Part shown: piece by piece, positions 18,948 through 26,931 of the stretch | Position numbering within the stretch: the stretch's first letter is position 1 | How the letters are laid out: each line of letters begins with the position of its first letter | NCBI RefSeq assembly: GCF_014654895.1 | Contig: NZ_BNBE01000001.1 | Span: forward strand, 2,641,001 to 2,705,000 | Direction of reading: 5' to 3' | Length of the DNA stretch: 64,000 nucleotides | From: Streptomyces filamentosus | Lineage (GTDB): Bacteria > Actinomycetota > Actinomycetes > Streptomycetales > Streptomycetaceae | Translations under genes and position numbers: made by a program | Notes under the pieces: generated by a model | Database searches by the model: none | What the model saw: only the letters and a program-made list of their open reading frames with translations | What the model was told of the DNA's origin: nothing

Positions 18948-19166
18948 CTACCAGTCGCGCCCCGACTTCGCCGAGGAACCGAACTTCCGCACGACGTAGA
19001 TGAGTCCGGCGACGAGCGCCACGAACAGCAGGATCTTGAACAGCAGTCCGACCACGAAGGTGAGGACGCTGGTGATGGCCCCGCCGAAGACGAGCAGCAC
19101 CAGTGCGGGTATCGCGACCCACTTCACCCACCACGGCAGTCCCGCGAGAATCTCCTGTACGGCCAT
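18948..19166 (-). CDS. DUF5326-like small membrane protein
   Basis: A 72-residue protein starting MAVQEILAGLPWWVKWVAIP, with two hydrophobic helices (about 13-34 and 37-58) and a basic tail ending SSAKSGRDW. It matches the size and pattern of the DUF5326 family of actinobacteria; function unknown. The ATG at 19166 is preferred, with GAGGGAGAG upstream, over a start 17 codons earlier. Confidence 0.78.
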   Translation of the reverse strand: MAVQEILAGLPWWVKWVAIPALVLLVFGGAITSVLTFVVGLLFKILLFVALVAGLIYVVRKFGSSAKSGRDW

Positions 19167-19332
19167 GGTTCTCTCCCTCGCCTCGGCGCCCCGTCCGGAA
19201 CCCTTCGTCCCGGACACCTCCAGGCTAGGCGCGGGACCCGCGTCACCGGGGCCTCCGGGGCCCCGGCTCTCCCCTGATCCGCCCCCTAGGGGAACCGGGG
19301 ATCCCGGACCGCGAGGACTCGGGGTCCGGGGG

Positions 19333-19352
19333 CCGGTACCGGTACCGGTACC
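19333..19352. repeat. Triple CCGGTA tandem repeat
   Basis: Three head-to-tail copies of CCGGTA form a self-complementary tract in the 224-bp gap between the cupin gene and the DUF5326-like gene. It may contribute to termination downstream of the cupin gene. Confidence 0.6.
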
Positions 19353-19390
19353 GGGCCTGCGCGATCACGCACCGGGCTCACGGCTCGGGT

Positions 19391-19708
19391 TCACGCCTCC
19401 GGCGGCGAGAAGACCACCAGGACCCGCAGGTCCTCGCTGATGTGGTGGAAGCGGTGCGGCTCCCCGGCCGGCACGTAGACCACGCTGCCGCGCGCGACCT
19501 GCGTGGTCTCGTCCCCGACGGTGATCGCGGCCCGGCCCGACACCACGAAGTACACCTCGTCCTGCCCGTGCGGCGACTGCGGGTCCAGTGCGCCCGCGTC
19601 GAGCGCGTACAAGCCCACCGACATGTTCCGTTCGCGCAGGAACTGGAGGTACGCCCCCTGGTTGGCGAGGCGCTCGGCCTCGAGTTCGTCCAGCCGGAAT
19701 GCCTTCAC
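19391..19708 (-). CDS. Small cupin-domain protein
   Basis: A single-domain cupin of 105 residues. The two cupin motifs are visible: HGQDEVYFVVSGRA (motif 1, about residues 47-60) and GSVVYVPAGEPHRFHHI (motif 2, about 74-90), with likely metal ligands His47, Glu51 and His85. Such proteins bind metal and a small ligand or act as isomerases or oxygenases; no substrate can be inferred. It is divergently transcribed from the holin-like gene with 50 bp between starts, so the promoters overlap. Confidence 0.85.
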   Translation of the reverse strand: MKAFRLDELEAERLANQGAYLQFLRERNMSVGLYALDAGALDPQSPHGQDEVYFVVSGRAAITVGDETTQVARGSVVYVPAGEPHRFHHISEDLRVLVVFSPPEA

Positions 19709-19758
19709 TGCCGTTCGCCCCTGCCCTTTGCCCGATCGTCTCTGCCACGATCAGACAC

Positions 19759-20142
19759 ATGAAGAATTTCGTAGTCAAGACGCTCGTCAACGCGGGCGCC
19801 CTGGGAGCCGCCATCTGGTGGTTCCCAGGCATCACGCTGACCGGTGACGACGTGAGCACGGGCAAGGCGATCGGCACCCTGCTGCTCGTCGCCCTCGTCT
19901 TCGGCCTCGTCAACTTCCTGGTCAAGCCGATCGTGAAGCTGCTGACGCTGCCCCTCTTCATCCTGACCCTCGGCCTGATCACCCTGGTGGTCAACGCCCT
20001 GATGCTGCTGCTCACCTCGTGGCTGGCCGGCCAGTTCGACCTCAGCTTCCACGTGGACGGCTTCTGGACGGCCGTGGGCGGCGGCCTGGTCATCTCCGTC
20101 GTCTCCTGGGCGCTCAACGTGCTCCTCCCGGACGGCGACTGA
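19759..20142 (+). CDS. Phage-holin-IV-like four-helix membrane protein
   Basis: A 127-residue protein with four hydrophobic helices (about 8-22, 33-52, 60-85, 100-122), starting MKNFVVKTLVNAGALGAAIW. It contains the conserved LVNFLVKPIVKLLTLP of the family named mycobacterial 4-TMS phage holin, which is chromosomal and widespread in bacteria and not evidence for a prophage. It begins a tight cluster with the phosphatase gene (10-bp gap) and the cystathionine lyase-family gene (3-bp gap). Confidence 0.85.
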   Translation: MKNFVVKTLVNAGALGAAIWWFPGITLTGDDVSTGKAIGTLLLVALVFGLVNFLVKPIVKLLTLPLFILTLGLITLVVNALMLLLTSWLAGQFDLSFHVDGFWTAVGGGLVISVVSWALNVLLPDGD

Positions 20143-20152
20143 CCCGATCGCC

Positions 20153-20659
20153 ATGACCTACCGCGTCTGCTTCGTCTGCACCGGCAACATCTGCCGCTCC
20201 CCGATGGCCGAGCACGTCTTCCGCGCGCGCGTGGAGGAGGCAGGCCTCGGCGGAGCGGTCGAGGTGGACAGCGCGGGCACGGGCGGGTGGCACGAGGGCG
20301 ACGGTGCCGATCCGCGCACCGTCGCCGTCCTGGAGGAGCACGGCTACTCCTCCGGTCACACCGCCCGGCAGTTCCGCGCCTCCTGGTTCCCCGCCCTCGA
20401 CCTGGTGGTCGCGCTCGACGAGGGCCACCTCCACGACCTCCGCCGCCTCGCCCGCACTCCCGACGAGGCGGCGAAGGTCCGGCTGCTCCGCTCGTACGAC
20501 CCCGCCGCCGGGGACGCGCTCGACGTCCCCGACCCGTATTACGGCGGGTCCGCGGGCTTCGAGGAGTGCCTGGAGATGGTCGAGGCCGCGAGCGGGGGAC
20601 TCCTCGACGCGATCCGGACCGCACTTCGGGGGAACGAACCGATGGAAAGGACCCCGTAA
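20153..20659 (+). CDS. Low-molecular-weight protein tyrosine phosphatase
   Basis: Cytoplasmic phosphatase of 168 residues that hydrolyses phosphotyrosine through a cysteinyl-phosphate intermediate. The P-loop CTGNICRS (CX5R, Cys9 to Arg15) is near the N-terminus and the general acid lies in the DPYYGG motif (about residue 125). A second Cys14 in the P-loop allows the reversible disulfide known for the class. The start ATG is ten bp after the upstream membrane gene; the next gene begins three bp after the stop, implying one transcript. Confidence 0.95.
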   Translation: MTYRVCFVCTGNICRSPMAEHVFRARVEEAGLGGAVEVDSAGTGGWHEGDGADPRTVAVLEEHGYSSGHTARQFRASWFPALDLVVALDEGHLHDLRRLARTPDEAAKVRLLRSYDPAAGDALDVPDPYYGGSAGFEECLEMVEAASGGLLDAIRTALRGNEPMERTP

Positions 20660-20662
20660 CCC

Positions 20663-21886
20663 GTGAGCCCTCAGGAACAGCGCCACCCCGGCGACGACCC
20701 CGGCACCGTCTCCGGCAGCACCCCCGGCACCGCTCCCGGTGCCGCCTCCGACGGTCCCGGTCCCGGTGACGGGACGCTCGCCGTCCGGGCCGGGCTGCCC
20801 GACCCCGTGAAGCACGAACCGACCCTCCCGGGGCCCGTGTTCGCCGCCCACTTCCACCTGCCCGGCGACCCCACGGGCCCGTACACCTACGGCCGCGACG
20901 AGAACCCGACCTGGACCCACCTGGAACGGGCCCTCGGCACCCTGGAGGCGCCCGGGGAGCCCGGCGTCGAGACAGTCGTCTTCGCCTCAGGCATGGCCGC
21001 CGTCTCCGCCGTCCTCCTCTCCCAGCTGTCCGCCGGCGACGCCGTCGTCCTGCCGACCGACGGCTACCAGGCCCTGCCGCTGCTCCACGAGCAGCTGCGC
21101 GCGTACGGCATCGAGGTGCGCACCGCTCCGACCGGCGGCGACGCCCAGCTCGCCGTGCTCGAAGGCGCCAGGCTGCTGTGGATCGAGACCCCGTCCAACC
21201 CCGGGCTCGACGTCTGCGACATCCGCCGGATGGTCGCCGAGGCGCACGCCGCCGGGGTGCTCGTCGCCGTCGACAACACCCTCGCCACCCCGCTCGGCCA
21301 GCGCCCGCTGGAACTGGGTGCGGACTTCTCGGTCGCCAGCGACACCAAAGGCATGACCGGCCACGGCGACGTGCTGCTCGGCCACGTCGCCTGCCGCGAC
21401 CCGCAGCGGGCCGCGGAGGTACGGCGCTGGCGCAAGATCGTCGGTGCGATCCCCGGCCCCATGGAGGCGTGGCTCGCCCACCGCTCGCTGGCCACCCTCC
21501 AGCTGCGGATCGACCGCCAGTGCGCCACCGCCCTGGAGCTGGCCCGGGTCCTCGCCGGCCACCCCGACGTCACCGGGCTGCGCCATCCCGGCCTCCCGGA
21601 CGACCCCTCCCACGCGGTCGCCGCCCGGCAGATGCGCCGCTTCGGTTCGGTGGTCTCCTTCGAACTCGCCGACCGCGCGCGGGCCGAGCGTTTCCTGGAG
21701 GAACTGCGCCTGGTCGACGACGCCACCAGCTTCGGCGGGGTCCGCTCCTCGGCGGAGCGGCGCGGGCGCTGGGGCGGGGATGCCGTCGCGGAGGGCTTCA
21801 TCCGCTTCTCGGTGGGTGCCGAGGACCCCGCGGACCTGATCGCCGACGTCCTGCGGGCCCTGGACGCGGCCCGGAAGGCCGGCTGA
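20663..21886 (+). CDS. Cystathionine gamma-lyase / gamma-synthase family PLP enzyme
   Basis: A 407-residue Cys/Met-metabolism PLP enzyme. Motifs include ETPSNPGLDVCDI (about 174-186), VAVDNTLATPL and the PLP lysine in ASDTKGMTGHGD (Lys229). A Gly/Pro-rich N-terminus of about 45 residues precedes the fold. Gamma-lyase (cystathionine to cysteine and 2-oxobutyrate) is the usual annotation; a gamma-synthase or homocysteine-forming role cannot be excluded. It starts with GTG three bp after the phosphatase gene, so thiol metabolism and a redox-sensitive phosphatase are translationally neighbouring. Confidence 0.9.
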   Translation: MSPQEQRHPGDDPGTVSGSTPGTAPGAASDGPGPGDGTLAVRAGLPDPVKHEPTLPGPVFAAHFHLPGDPTGPYTYGRDENPTWTHLERALGTLEAPGEPGVETVVFASGMAAVSAVLLSQLSAGDAVVLPTDGYQALPLLHEQLRAYGIEVRTAPTGGDAQLAVLEGARLLWIETPSNPGLDVCDIRRMVAEAHAAGVLVAVDNTLATPLGQRPLELGADFSVASDTKGMTGHGDVLLGHVACRDPQRAAEVRRWRKIVGAIPGPMEAWLAHRSLATLQLRIDRQCATALELARVLAGHPDVTGLRHPGLPDDPSHAVAARQMRRFGSVVSFELADRARAERFLEELRLVDDATSFGGVRSSAERRGRWGGDAVAEGFIRFSVGAEDPADLIADVLRALDAARKAG

Positions 21887-22049
21887 CAAAGGCCGGCCCT
21901 GCGGGACGAACGGCCTGGCCGGGGGCTCGGACCGGGGCGCTCCGAGCCTCCCCCCTCGTGGCTCGGAACGCCCCCGCCCTCACGCGGAATCCGCCCGGAC
22001 AAGGCTAGTTGACCGTGCGTCAGTGTCCAATCACGGGAGCGACAGCGGC

Positions 22050-22067
22050 CTATCGGCATATTTATAG
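22050..22067. promoter_or_regulatory. Candidate LysR-type regulator site and promoter
   Basis: CTAT-N10-ATAG forms a dyad in the most AT-rich part of the gap, 62-79 bp before the LysR-family gene. LysR regulators often bind T-N11-A dyads near their own promoter. Tentative. Confidence 0.35.
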
Positions 22068-22128
22068 TGGGTCGATTCCGCGATGGCGCGGTGCCGCGAC
22101 GCCGGACGGCCGGCCGGGAGGGGCACAC

Positions 22129-23025
22129 ATGGACCTGGCGCTGCTCCGCACGTTCGTCACGGTGCACCGGGCCGGTTCCTTCACCCGCGCGGCGGCGCTC
22201 CTCGGTCTCTCCCAGCCCGCCGTCACCGGCCAGATCCGCACCCTGGAACGGCAGCTCGGCCGCCCGCTCTTCCTCCGGCAGGCCCGCGGCGTCACCCCGA
22301 CCAGCATCGGCGACGAGCTGGCCCACCGGGCCGCCCCGCACCTGGACGCCCTGGTCGAGATCGCGGAGACCGGTCTCGACGCCGAGCGCGGGGCCCGCAC
22401 CCTCCACGTGGCCGGTCCGCCGGAGTTCACCTCCCTGCGCGCCCTGCCCGCGCTCGCCCCGCTCGCCTCCCAGGGCCTCGCCCTGCGCGCCTCCTTCAGC
22501 GGCGACACGGAGGAGCTGCTCGACGGGCTCGCCGCCGGCCACCACGACCTGGTGTTCTCCACCGCCCGGCCGCGCGGCGGACTGCTCGCCGCCACCCCGC
22601 TCTGCGACGAGGAACTCGTCCTGGTCGCCTCCCCGCGCTGGGCCGCCCGGCTCTCCCCCGAGGTGCTGCTCTCCGCCGGCGCGGTGGTCCTGGAACAGCT
22701 CCCGGTGGTCGAGGTCCACGAGTCGATGCCCTTCGTCACCCGCTACTGGGCGGCCGTCTTCGAGTCCGGTCCGGCCGCGGCGGCCACCGTCATCGCCCCC
22801 GACCTGCGGGCCGTCCGGGAGACCGCGGCGGCCGGGGCGGGGCTGGCCGTCCTGCCCCGCCACCTCTGCGCGGAGGCGCTGGCGCGGGGACGGCTCGTGG
22901 CCCTGCTCGATCCGCCGGTCCCACCGCTGCGGACCTACTTCCTGGTGGTGCGCACGGGCACCCTCGCCCTGACCCACATCGCGCGGGCCCACGAGGAGCT
23001 GGTGCGGGCCGCGGGGGAGTGGTGA
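22129..23025 (+). CDS. LysR-family transcriptional regulator
   Basis: A 298-residue regulator with an N-terminal winged helix (MDLALLRTFVTVHRAGSFTR, AAALLGLSQPAVTGQIRTLE, residues 1-60) and a C-terminal co-inducer domain. The ATG at 22129 is preceded by GGGAGGGG. No divergently transcribed gene is adjacent, unlike the usual LysR arrangement: the upstream gene runs the same way. Targets are therefore unclear; the upstream cystathionine lyase-family gene or the downstream NUDIX gene are possible. Confidence 0.93.
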   Translation: MDLALLRTFVTVHRAGSFTRAAALLGLSQPAVTGQIRTLERQLGRPLFLRQARGVTPTSIGDELAHRAAPHLDALVEIAETGLDAERGARTLHVAGPPEFTSLRALPALAPLASQGLALRASFSGDTEELLDGLAAGHHDLVFSTARPRGGLLAATPLCDEELVLVASPRWAARLSPEVLLSAGAVVLEQLPVVEVHESMPFVTRYWAAVFESGPAAAATVIAPDLRAVRETAAAGAGLAVLPRHLCAEALARGRLVALLDPPVPPLRTYFLVVRTGTLALTHIARAHEELVRAAGEW

Positions 23026-23060
23026 GTTTCAGCCCGGTGTGAACGGGCCATTTTCTTCCC

Positions 23061-23540
23061 ATGACCGAACGGCCCGTGGTCAAGCGCACCGCACGCGCCA
23101 TCCTGCTCGACGGAGACGACCTCATCCTCATCAAGCGCACCAAACCGGGGATGGATCCGTACTGGCTGACGCCTGGCGGCGGCGTCGAGCCCTCCGACCC
23201 CACCGTCGTCGACGCCCTGCACCGCGAGGTGCACGAGGAGCTCGGCGCCAAGATCGCCGACGTGGTCCCCTGTTTCGTCGACACCGTCGAGCACATCGTC
23301 GACGGCGGGGTCTCCGGCGTGAAGGTCCAGCACTTCTTCGTCTGCCGGCTGAAGTCGATGGACCTCCGGCAGCGGCACGGCCCCGAGATCGACGAACCCG
23401 TCGGCGAGTACGAGATCGTCCGGGTGCCCTTCAGCCGCGTCGGGATCGCCGCCGTCCACCTGGTGCCGCTCTCACTGCGCCACTACCTCGACGGCAACAT
23501 CGAGGGCGTCCGCGCCATGCACGCTCCTGACCTCGGCTGA
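23061..23540 (+). CDS. NUDIX hydrolase
   Basis: A 159-residue NUDIX-fold hydrolase starting MTERPVVKRTARAILLDGDD. The NUDIX helix reads GGGVEPSDPTVVDALHREVH followed by EELGAK. The catalytic REVHEELG part is intact, but the first Glu of the consensus GX5EX7REUXEEXGU appears replaced by Pro. Substrate unknown; probably a nucleoside diphosphate derivative. Its last 69 bases overlap the 3' end of the convergent flavohaemoglobin gene. Confidence 0.9.
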   Translation: MTERPVVKRTARAILLDGDDLILIKRTKPGMDPYWLTPGGGVEPSDPTVVDALHREVHEELGAKIADVVPCFVDTVEHIVDGGVSGVKVQHFFVCRLKSMDLRQRHGPEIDEPVGEYEIVRVPFSRVGIAAVHLVPLSLRHYLDGNIEGVRAMHAPDLG

Positions 23541-24704
23541 CCCGGCCCCCACCACGGCGAGCTCGGCCGGGAAGTCGTGGCGGATCCGCTCCGTGGGGAC
23601 GCCCGCGCCGCGGAGCACGTCGACGCCCTGCCGGACCATGCCCAGCGGGCCCGAGAGGTAGGCGTCCCGCCCGGTCCACGGCCCGGCCTCCCGGACCGCC
23701 TCGGGCAGCGGCCCCCTCGTCCCGGTGACGGGGTGGACCGCGAGCCACGGGAAGGTCTTCTGGAGCCTCAGCAGGGTGTCCATGTCGTAGAGGTCGTGGC
23801 CGCTGCGGGCGCCGTAGAACACGTCGACCTGCCGGCGGTCGCCGTGCTCGGCGACGTCCTCCACCAGCGCCCTGATCGGCGCGATGCCGGTCCCGCCGCC
23901 CAGGCAGAGCAGCCCGGTGTCGGTGGCGTGGTCGACCGTCATGGAACCGGCGGGCGGCCCGAGCCGGAGCACGTCCCCCGGCCGGGCCCGGTGCACCAGC
24001 GCCCGGGACACCCAGCCGGCCGGGACCGCCTTGACGTGGAGGGTGAGCAGGCCGTCCGGACGGGGCGCCGAGGCGAAGGAGTAGTGCCGCCACACGCGCG
24101 GCCACCACGGGGTCTCCAGCGTCGTGTACTGCCCGGCGAGGAAGGGATAGGGCGCGTCGGGCCGCAGGGTGAGCACCGCGACGTCGGAGGTCCGCAGGTC
24201 GTGCGAGACCACCTCGGCCTGCCACCAGGCCGGGGCCTTCGCCTCGTCCTCGCAGGCCGCGTCGATCATGATCTGCGAGATCGCCGTGTACGCCCGGACC
24301 CAGGCCGCCTCGCTCTCCGCGTCCCAGCTCCGCTCCGCGTACCGCGCGAGCGCGCCGATCAGGGCCTCGCCGACGGCCGGGTAGTGGGCGGCCTCCACGC
24401 CGTACTTCCGGTGCCCCCGGCCGAGGTGGCCCAGGTACGTGCCGAGGAACGCCCCGTCGTCCATCCGCTCGGCGACCGTGAGCAGCGCCTTGAGCAGGCG
24501 GTCCCGCTGGGTGTCCATCGCGGCCGGGAACAGCTCGCGCAGGGCCGGGTCCCGCACGAAGAGCAGGGCGTAGAAGTACGAGGTCACCTTGTCGGCGACC
24601 GGGGCGATCTCCTCAAGGGTGCGGCGGACGAGCACCGCATCGGGGGAGGGCTCCGTTATTCGGGCTCCCGTCCCGTCCGTCGTGCTGGTCGGACCATCCA
24701 TCAT
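23472..24704 (-). CDS. Flavohaemoglobin-like globin/reductase
   Basis: A 410-residue protein with a globin domain (about 20-155) joined to an FAD/NAD(P)H reductase domain (about 160-400). The proximal haem ligand is probably His98 in RGHRKYGV. FAD binding is shown by RHYSFASAP (206-214) and NAD(P)H binding by GGGTGIAP (269-276). Family members use NADH electrons to convert NO to nitrate (NO dioxygenase). The start is one of two adjacent ATGs (24704/24701) after GAGGC. It overlaps the NUDIX gene tail to tail by 69 bases. The gap upstream to the divergent GNAT gene holds a parS site in a 30-bp palindrome. Confidence 0.92.
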   Translation of the reverse strand: MMDGPTSTTDGTGARITEPSPDAVLVRRTLEEIAPVADKVTSYFYALLFVRDPALRELFPAAMDTQRDRLLKALLTVAERMDDGAFLGTYLGHLGRGHRKYGVEAAHYPAVGEALIGALARYAERSWDAESEAAWVRAYTAISQIMIDAACEDEAKAPAWWQAEVVSHDLRTSDVAVLTLRPDAPYPFLAGQYTTLETPWWPRVWRHYSFASAPRPDGLLTLHVKAVPAGWVSRALVHRARPGDVLRLGPPAGSMTVDHATDTGLLCLGGGTGIAPIRALVEDVAEHGDRRQVDVFYGARSGHDLYDMDTLLRLQKTFPWLAVHPVTGTRGPLPEAVREAGPWTGRDAYLSGPLGMVRQGVDVLRGAGVPTERIRHDFPAELAVVGAGSAEVRSVHGADALDVAVEVVAQ

Positions 24705-24850
24705 GTGCCTCGCCTCAAGCAGCCGGCTTCCGTGCTCGCAGCATGGCGCCGCCCGCGGGGCTCCGGACGGAAAGCGGCGTTCTCGGGCCAAAGGGCCGGA
24801 GAGCGGACTAGGCTCCCCCCTTTCGGCCCCTCGGTCCGCCCGGAGGTCGT

Positions 24851-24864
24851 GTTTCACGTGAAAC
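24851..24864. other. parS site inside a 30-bp palindrome
   Basis: Exact parS, flanked by GAGGTCGT and ACGACCTC (24843-24872) in the divergent promoter region between the flavohaemoglobin and GNAT genes. Confidence 0.95.
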
Positions 24865-24929
24865 ACGACCTCGAAGATCACGGGAAAACCCCTGGACGGA
24901 CGCTCGCCCGGTCCGAAAGCCTGGTCCCC

Positions 24930-25808
24930 ATGCCGATCTCCCCCTCCGCTCTCGCTCAGCTCCCCGTCCGACGCCTCACCGTCGCCGACCTCCTGGCCTG
25001 CGCCGACCTCTCCGAGAACCGCGGCTGGCTCCGCGAGGAGCACAAGTGGGGACTGCTCCTCAGCGCGGGCACCGGGTACGGCATCGACGACCCGGACGGC
25101 GACGGGCTGCTCGCCTGCTGCGTCGTCACCTCGTACGGCTCCGGCCCCGAGGGTCCCGAGCTCGCGGCCGTCGGCATGGTGCTCGTCGCCCAGCGGTACG
25201 CCCGCCGGGGTGTGGGACGGCGGCTGATGCGGCACGTCCTGGACGAGGCCGGGGAGACCCCGCTCACCCTCCACGCCACCGCGAACGGCCGGCCTCTCTA
25301 CGAGGAGCTCGGCTTCGCCGAGATCGGCCGGGCCGAGATGGTGAAGGGCCGCTTCACCGGCGCCGTGCCCGCCCCGGACGTCGCGGTCCGCCCCGTCACG
25401 GCGGAGGACCTCCAGGAGGTGCTGCGACTCGACCGCGAGGTCTTCGGCCTCGACCGCACCCCGCTCATCACCCGCCTCCCGGCCTTCGCCGACCACCTGA
25501 GGGTCGCCGTCGAGGACGGCGCGATCATCGGCTTCGCCGCCGCCTGGCCCAACATGGACACCCACGTCGTCGGCCCGCTGATCGCCCGTGACACGGCCAC
25601 CGCCCAGGCCCTCGTCGCCTCGCTGGGAGCCGCCACGAACCGTCCGCTCCGCACGGACGTCGACCTCCGCCACACCGAGCTGCTGGGCTGGCTCAAGGAG
25701 AACGGCCTGGACCCGGTCATCACCAACGCGGTGATGGTCCGCTCCCTCCCGGACCTCCCCGGCGACCTCGACCGGCGCTTCGCCCCGCTGACCGTCGCGG
25801 CGGGCTGA
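24930..25808 (+). CDS. Tandem-domain GNAT acetyltransferase
   Basis: A 292-residue protein with two GNAT-type segments. The first contains the acetyl-CoA loop QRYARRGVGRRLM (about 87-99) and LYEELGF; the second starts about residue 150 (VAVRPVTAEDLQEVLRLDRE) and is more divergent, without a clear R/Q-X-X-G-X-G/A loop. Only the N-terminal domain is likely active; the C-terminal one may be structural or bind substrate. Substrate unknown. The ribosome site is weak; the ATG at 24930 is chosen because the domain starts soon after it. Confidence 0.85.
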   Translation: MPISPSALAQLPVRRLTVADLLACADLSENRGWLREEHKWGLLLSAGTGYGIDDPDGDGLLACCVVTSYGSGPEGPELAAVGMVLVAQRYARRGVGRRLMRHVLDEAGETPLTLHATANGRPLYEELGFAEIGRAEMVKGRFTGAVPAPDVAVRPVTAEDLQEVLRLDREVFGLDRTPLITRLPAFADHLRVAVEDGAIIGFAAAWPNMDTHVVGPLIARDTATAQALVASLGAATNRPLRTDVDLRHTELLGWLKENGLDPVITNAVMVRSLPDLPGDLDRRFAPLTVAAG

Positions 25809-25832
25809 CGTCCCGGGAAGTCCCTGGGCCGC

Positions 25833-25856
25833 GATAATTGCACACGCGCACTATTG
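25833..25856. promoter_or_regulatory. AT-rich imperfect dyad, candidate MarR operator
   Basis: GATAATTGC-ACACGC-GCACTATT shows a partial inverted repeat 65-88 bp before the MarR-family gene, within an otherwise GC-rich region. MarR proteins often bind such sites to repress themselves. Tentative. Confidence 0.35.
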
Positions 25857-25920
25857 CGGCCCATCGACTACCCTGGATCGCGACCAGCCCCCACGGCGTG
25901 GAGAGGGACGAGGAGAGACC

Positions 25921-26379
25921 ATGACCGCGACGGACCCCGCCCTGACCGCGCTCGCCCAGCGCTGGTGCGCCCTCTCCCTGCTGCACGGCCGGATCGAGTC
26001 GCACATCGAGCGCGCGCTGGAGTCCGGCCACGGTCTGAGCGCCCGCGAGTACTCGCTCCTCGACGTCCTCAGCCGCCAGCACGACGGCCCCGGCGGACAC
26101 CTCCAGATGAAGCAGGTGGCCGACGCCGTCGTCCTCAGCCAGAGTGCCACCACCCGCCTGGTCACGCGCCTGGAGGACCGGGGCCTGCTCACCCGCTACC
26201 TCTGTGCCACCGACCGGCGCGGCATCTACACCGACGTCACCGCGGCCGGCCAGGAACTCCTGGAGGAGGCCCGCCCCACCAACGACCGGGCCCTGCGCGA
26301 GGCCCTGGAAGAGGCCCGGAAGAACCCGGACCTGGCCCCGCTGGTCCAGGTCCTCGAAGGCGAGACCGCCTCCGTCTGA
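25921..26379 (+). CDS. MarR-family transcriptional regulator
   Basis: A 152-residue winged-helix regulator. The DNA-binding region LQMKQVADAVVLSQSATTRL plus VTRLEDRGLLTR (about 62-92) and the wing DRRGIYTDVTAAGQELL are typical of MarR. These dimers usually repress themselves and a neighbouring gene until a small aromatic or oxidising ligand binds. The ATG at 25921 follows GAGGAGAG. The GNAT gene 26 bp downstream is probably co-transcribed. Confidence 0.93.
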   Translation: MTATDPALTALAQRWCALSLLHGRIESHIERALESGHGLSAREYSLLDVLSRQHDGPGGHLQMKQVADAVVLSQSATTRLVTRLEDRGLLTRYLCATDRRGIYTDVTAAGQELLEEARPTNDRALREALEEARKNPDLAPLVQVLEGETASV

Positions 26380-26405
26380 CGGCCGTGCCGCCGTACGCTG
26401 CGGGC

Positions 26406-26858
26406 ATGAGCGATCTTGAGATCCGCCCCGCCACCGCGGAGGACGTGCCCGCGATCGTCGCGATGCTCGCCGACGACCCCCTCGGTGCCCTGCGCGAGTC
26501 CCCGGACGACCCGGCACCGTACCTCTCCGCCTTCGCCCGGCTCGCGGAGGACCCGAACCAGCACCTCGTCGTGGCCACGCGCGGCGGGAAGGTCGTCGGC
26601 ACGCTCCAGCTGACGATCGTCCCCGGCCTCTCCCGGCGCGGCGCCACCCGCTCGATCATCGAGGGGGTGCGCATCCACTCCGACGAGCGCGGCAGCGGTC
26701 TGGGCACCCGGCTCATCGAGTGGGCCGTCGAGGAGTCCCGCCGCCTGGAGTGCGTGCTGGTCCAGCTGACCTCCGACGTCACCCGCACCGACGCCCACCG
26801 CTTCTACGAGCGGCTCGGCTTCGAGGCGAGCCACGTGGGCTTCAAGCTGCCCCTCTGA
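26406..26858 (+). CDS. GNAT-family N-acetyltransferase
   Basis: A 150-residue single-domain acetyltransferase beginning MSDLEIRPATAEDVPAIVAM. The acetyl-CoA binding loop is RGSGLGTRLIEWA (about 98-110) and the C-terminal RFYERLGFEASHVGF matches the conserved end of GNAT folds close to PhnO/AAC-like members. It lies 26 bp after the MarR gene, which may regulate it. Substrate unknown. Its transcript ends at the parS-containing palindrome at 26883. Confidence 0.9.
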   Translation: MSDLEIRPATAEDVPAIVAMLADDPLGALRESPDDPAPYLSAFARLAEDPNQHLVVATRGGKVVGTLQLTIVPGLSRRGATRSIIEGVRIHSDERGSGLGTRLIEWAVEESRRLECVLVQLTSDVTRTDAHRFYERLGFEASHVGFKLPL

Positions 26859-26882
26859 GAGCCCGGCGGCCGGTTGCTCCGG

Positions 26883-26918
26883 CGGTGGCCCGTGTTTCAC
26901 GTGAAACACGGGCCACCG
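26883..26918. terminator. 36-bp perfect palindrome terminator with parS at its centre
   Basis: The parS core (26894-26907) is flanked by complementary 11-base arms CGGTGGCCCGT and ACGGGCCACCG, giving a perfect 36-bp inverted repeat. It lies between two convergent stop codons (26858 and 26932), exactly where a bidirectional terminator is needed. Confidence 0.85.
26894..26907. other. parS site at the centre of a terminator palindrome
   Basis: Exact parS; see the 36-bp palindrome at 26883-26918. Confidence 0.95.
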
Positions 26919-26931
26919 AGCTCAGGCCGGG

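Noticed and set aside
19759-20142. Holin-like annotation as a sign of prophage
   Set aside because: The four-helix family is chromosomal in many actinobacteria; there is no lysin, integrase or structural gene near it.
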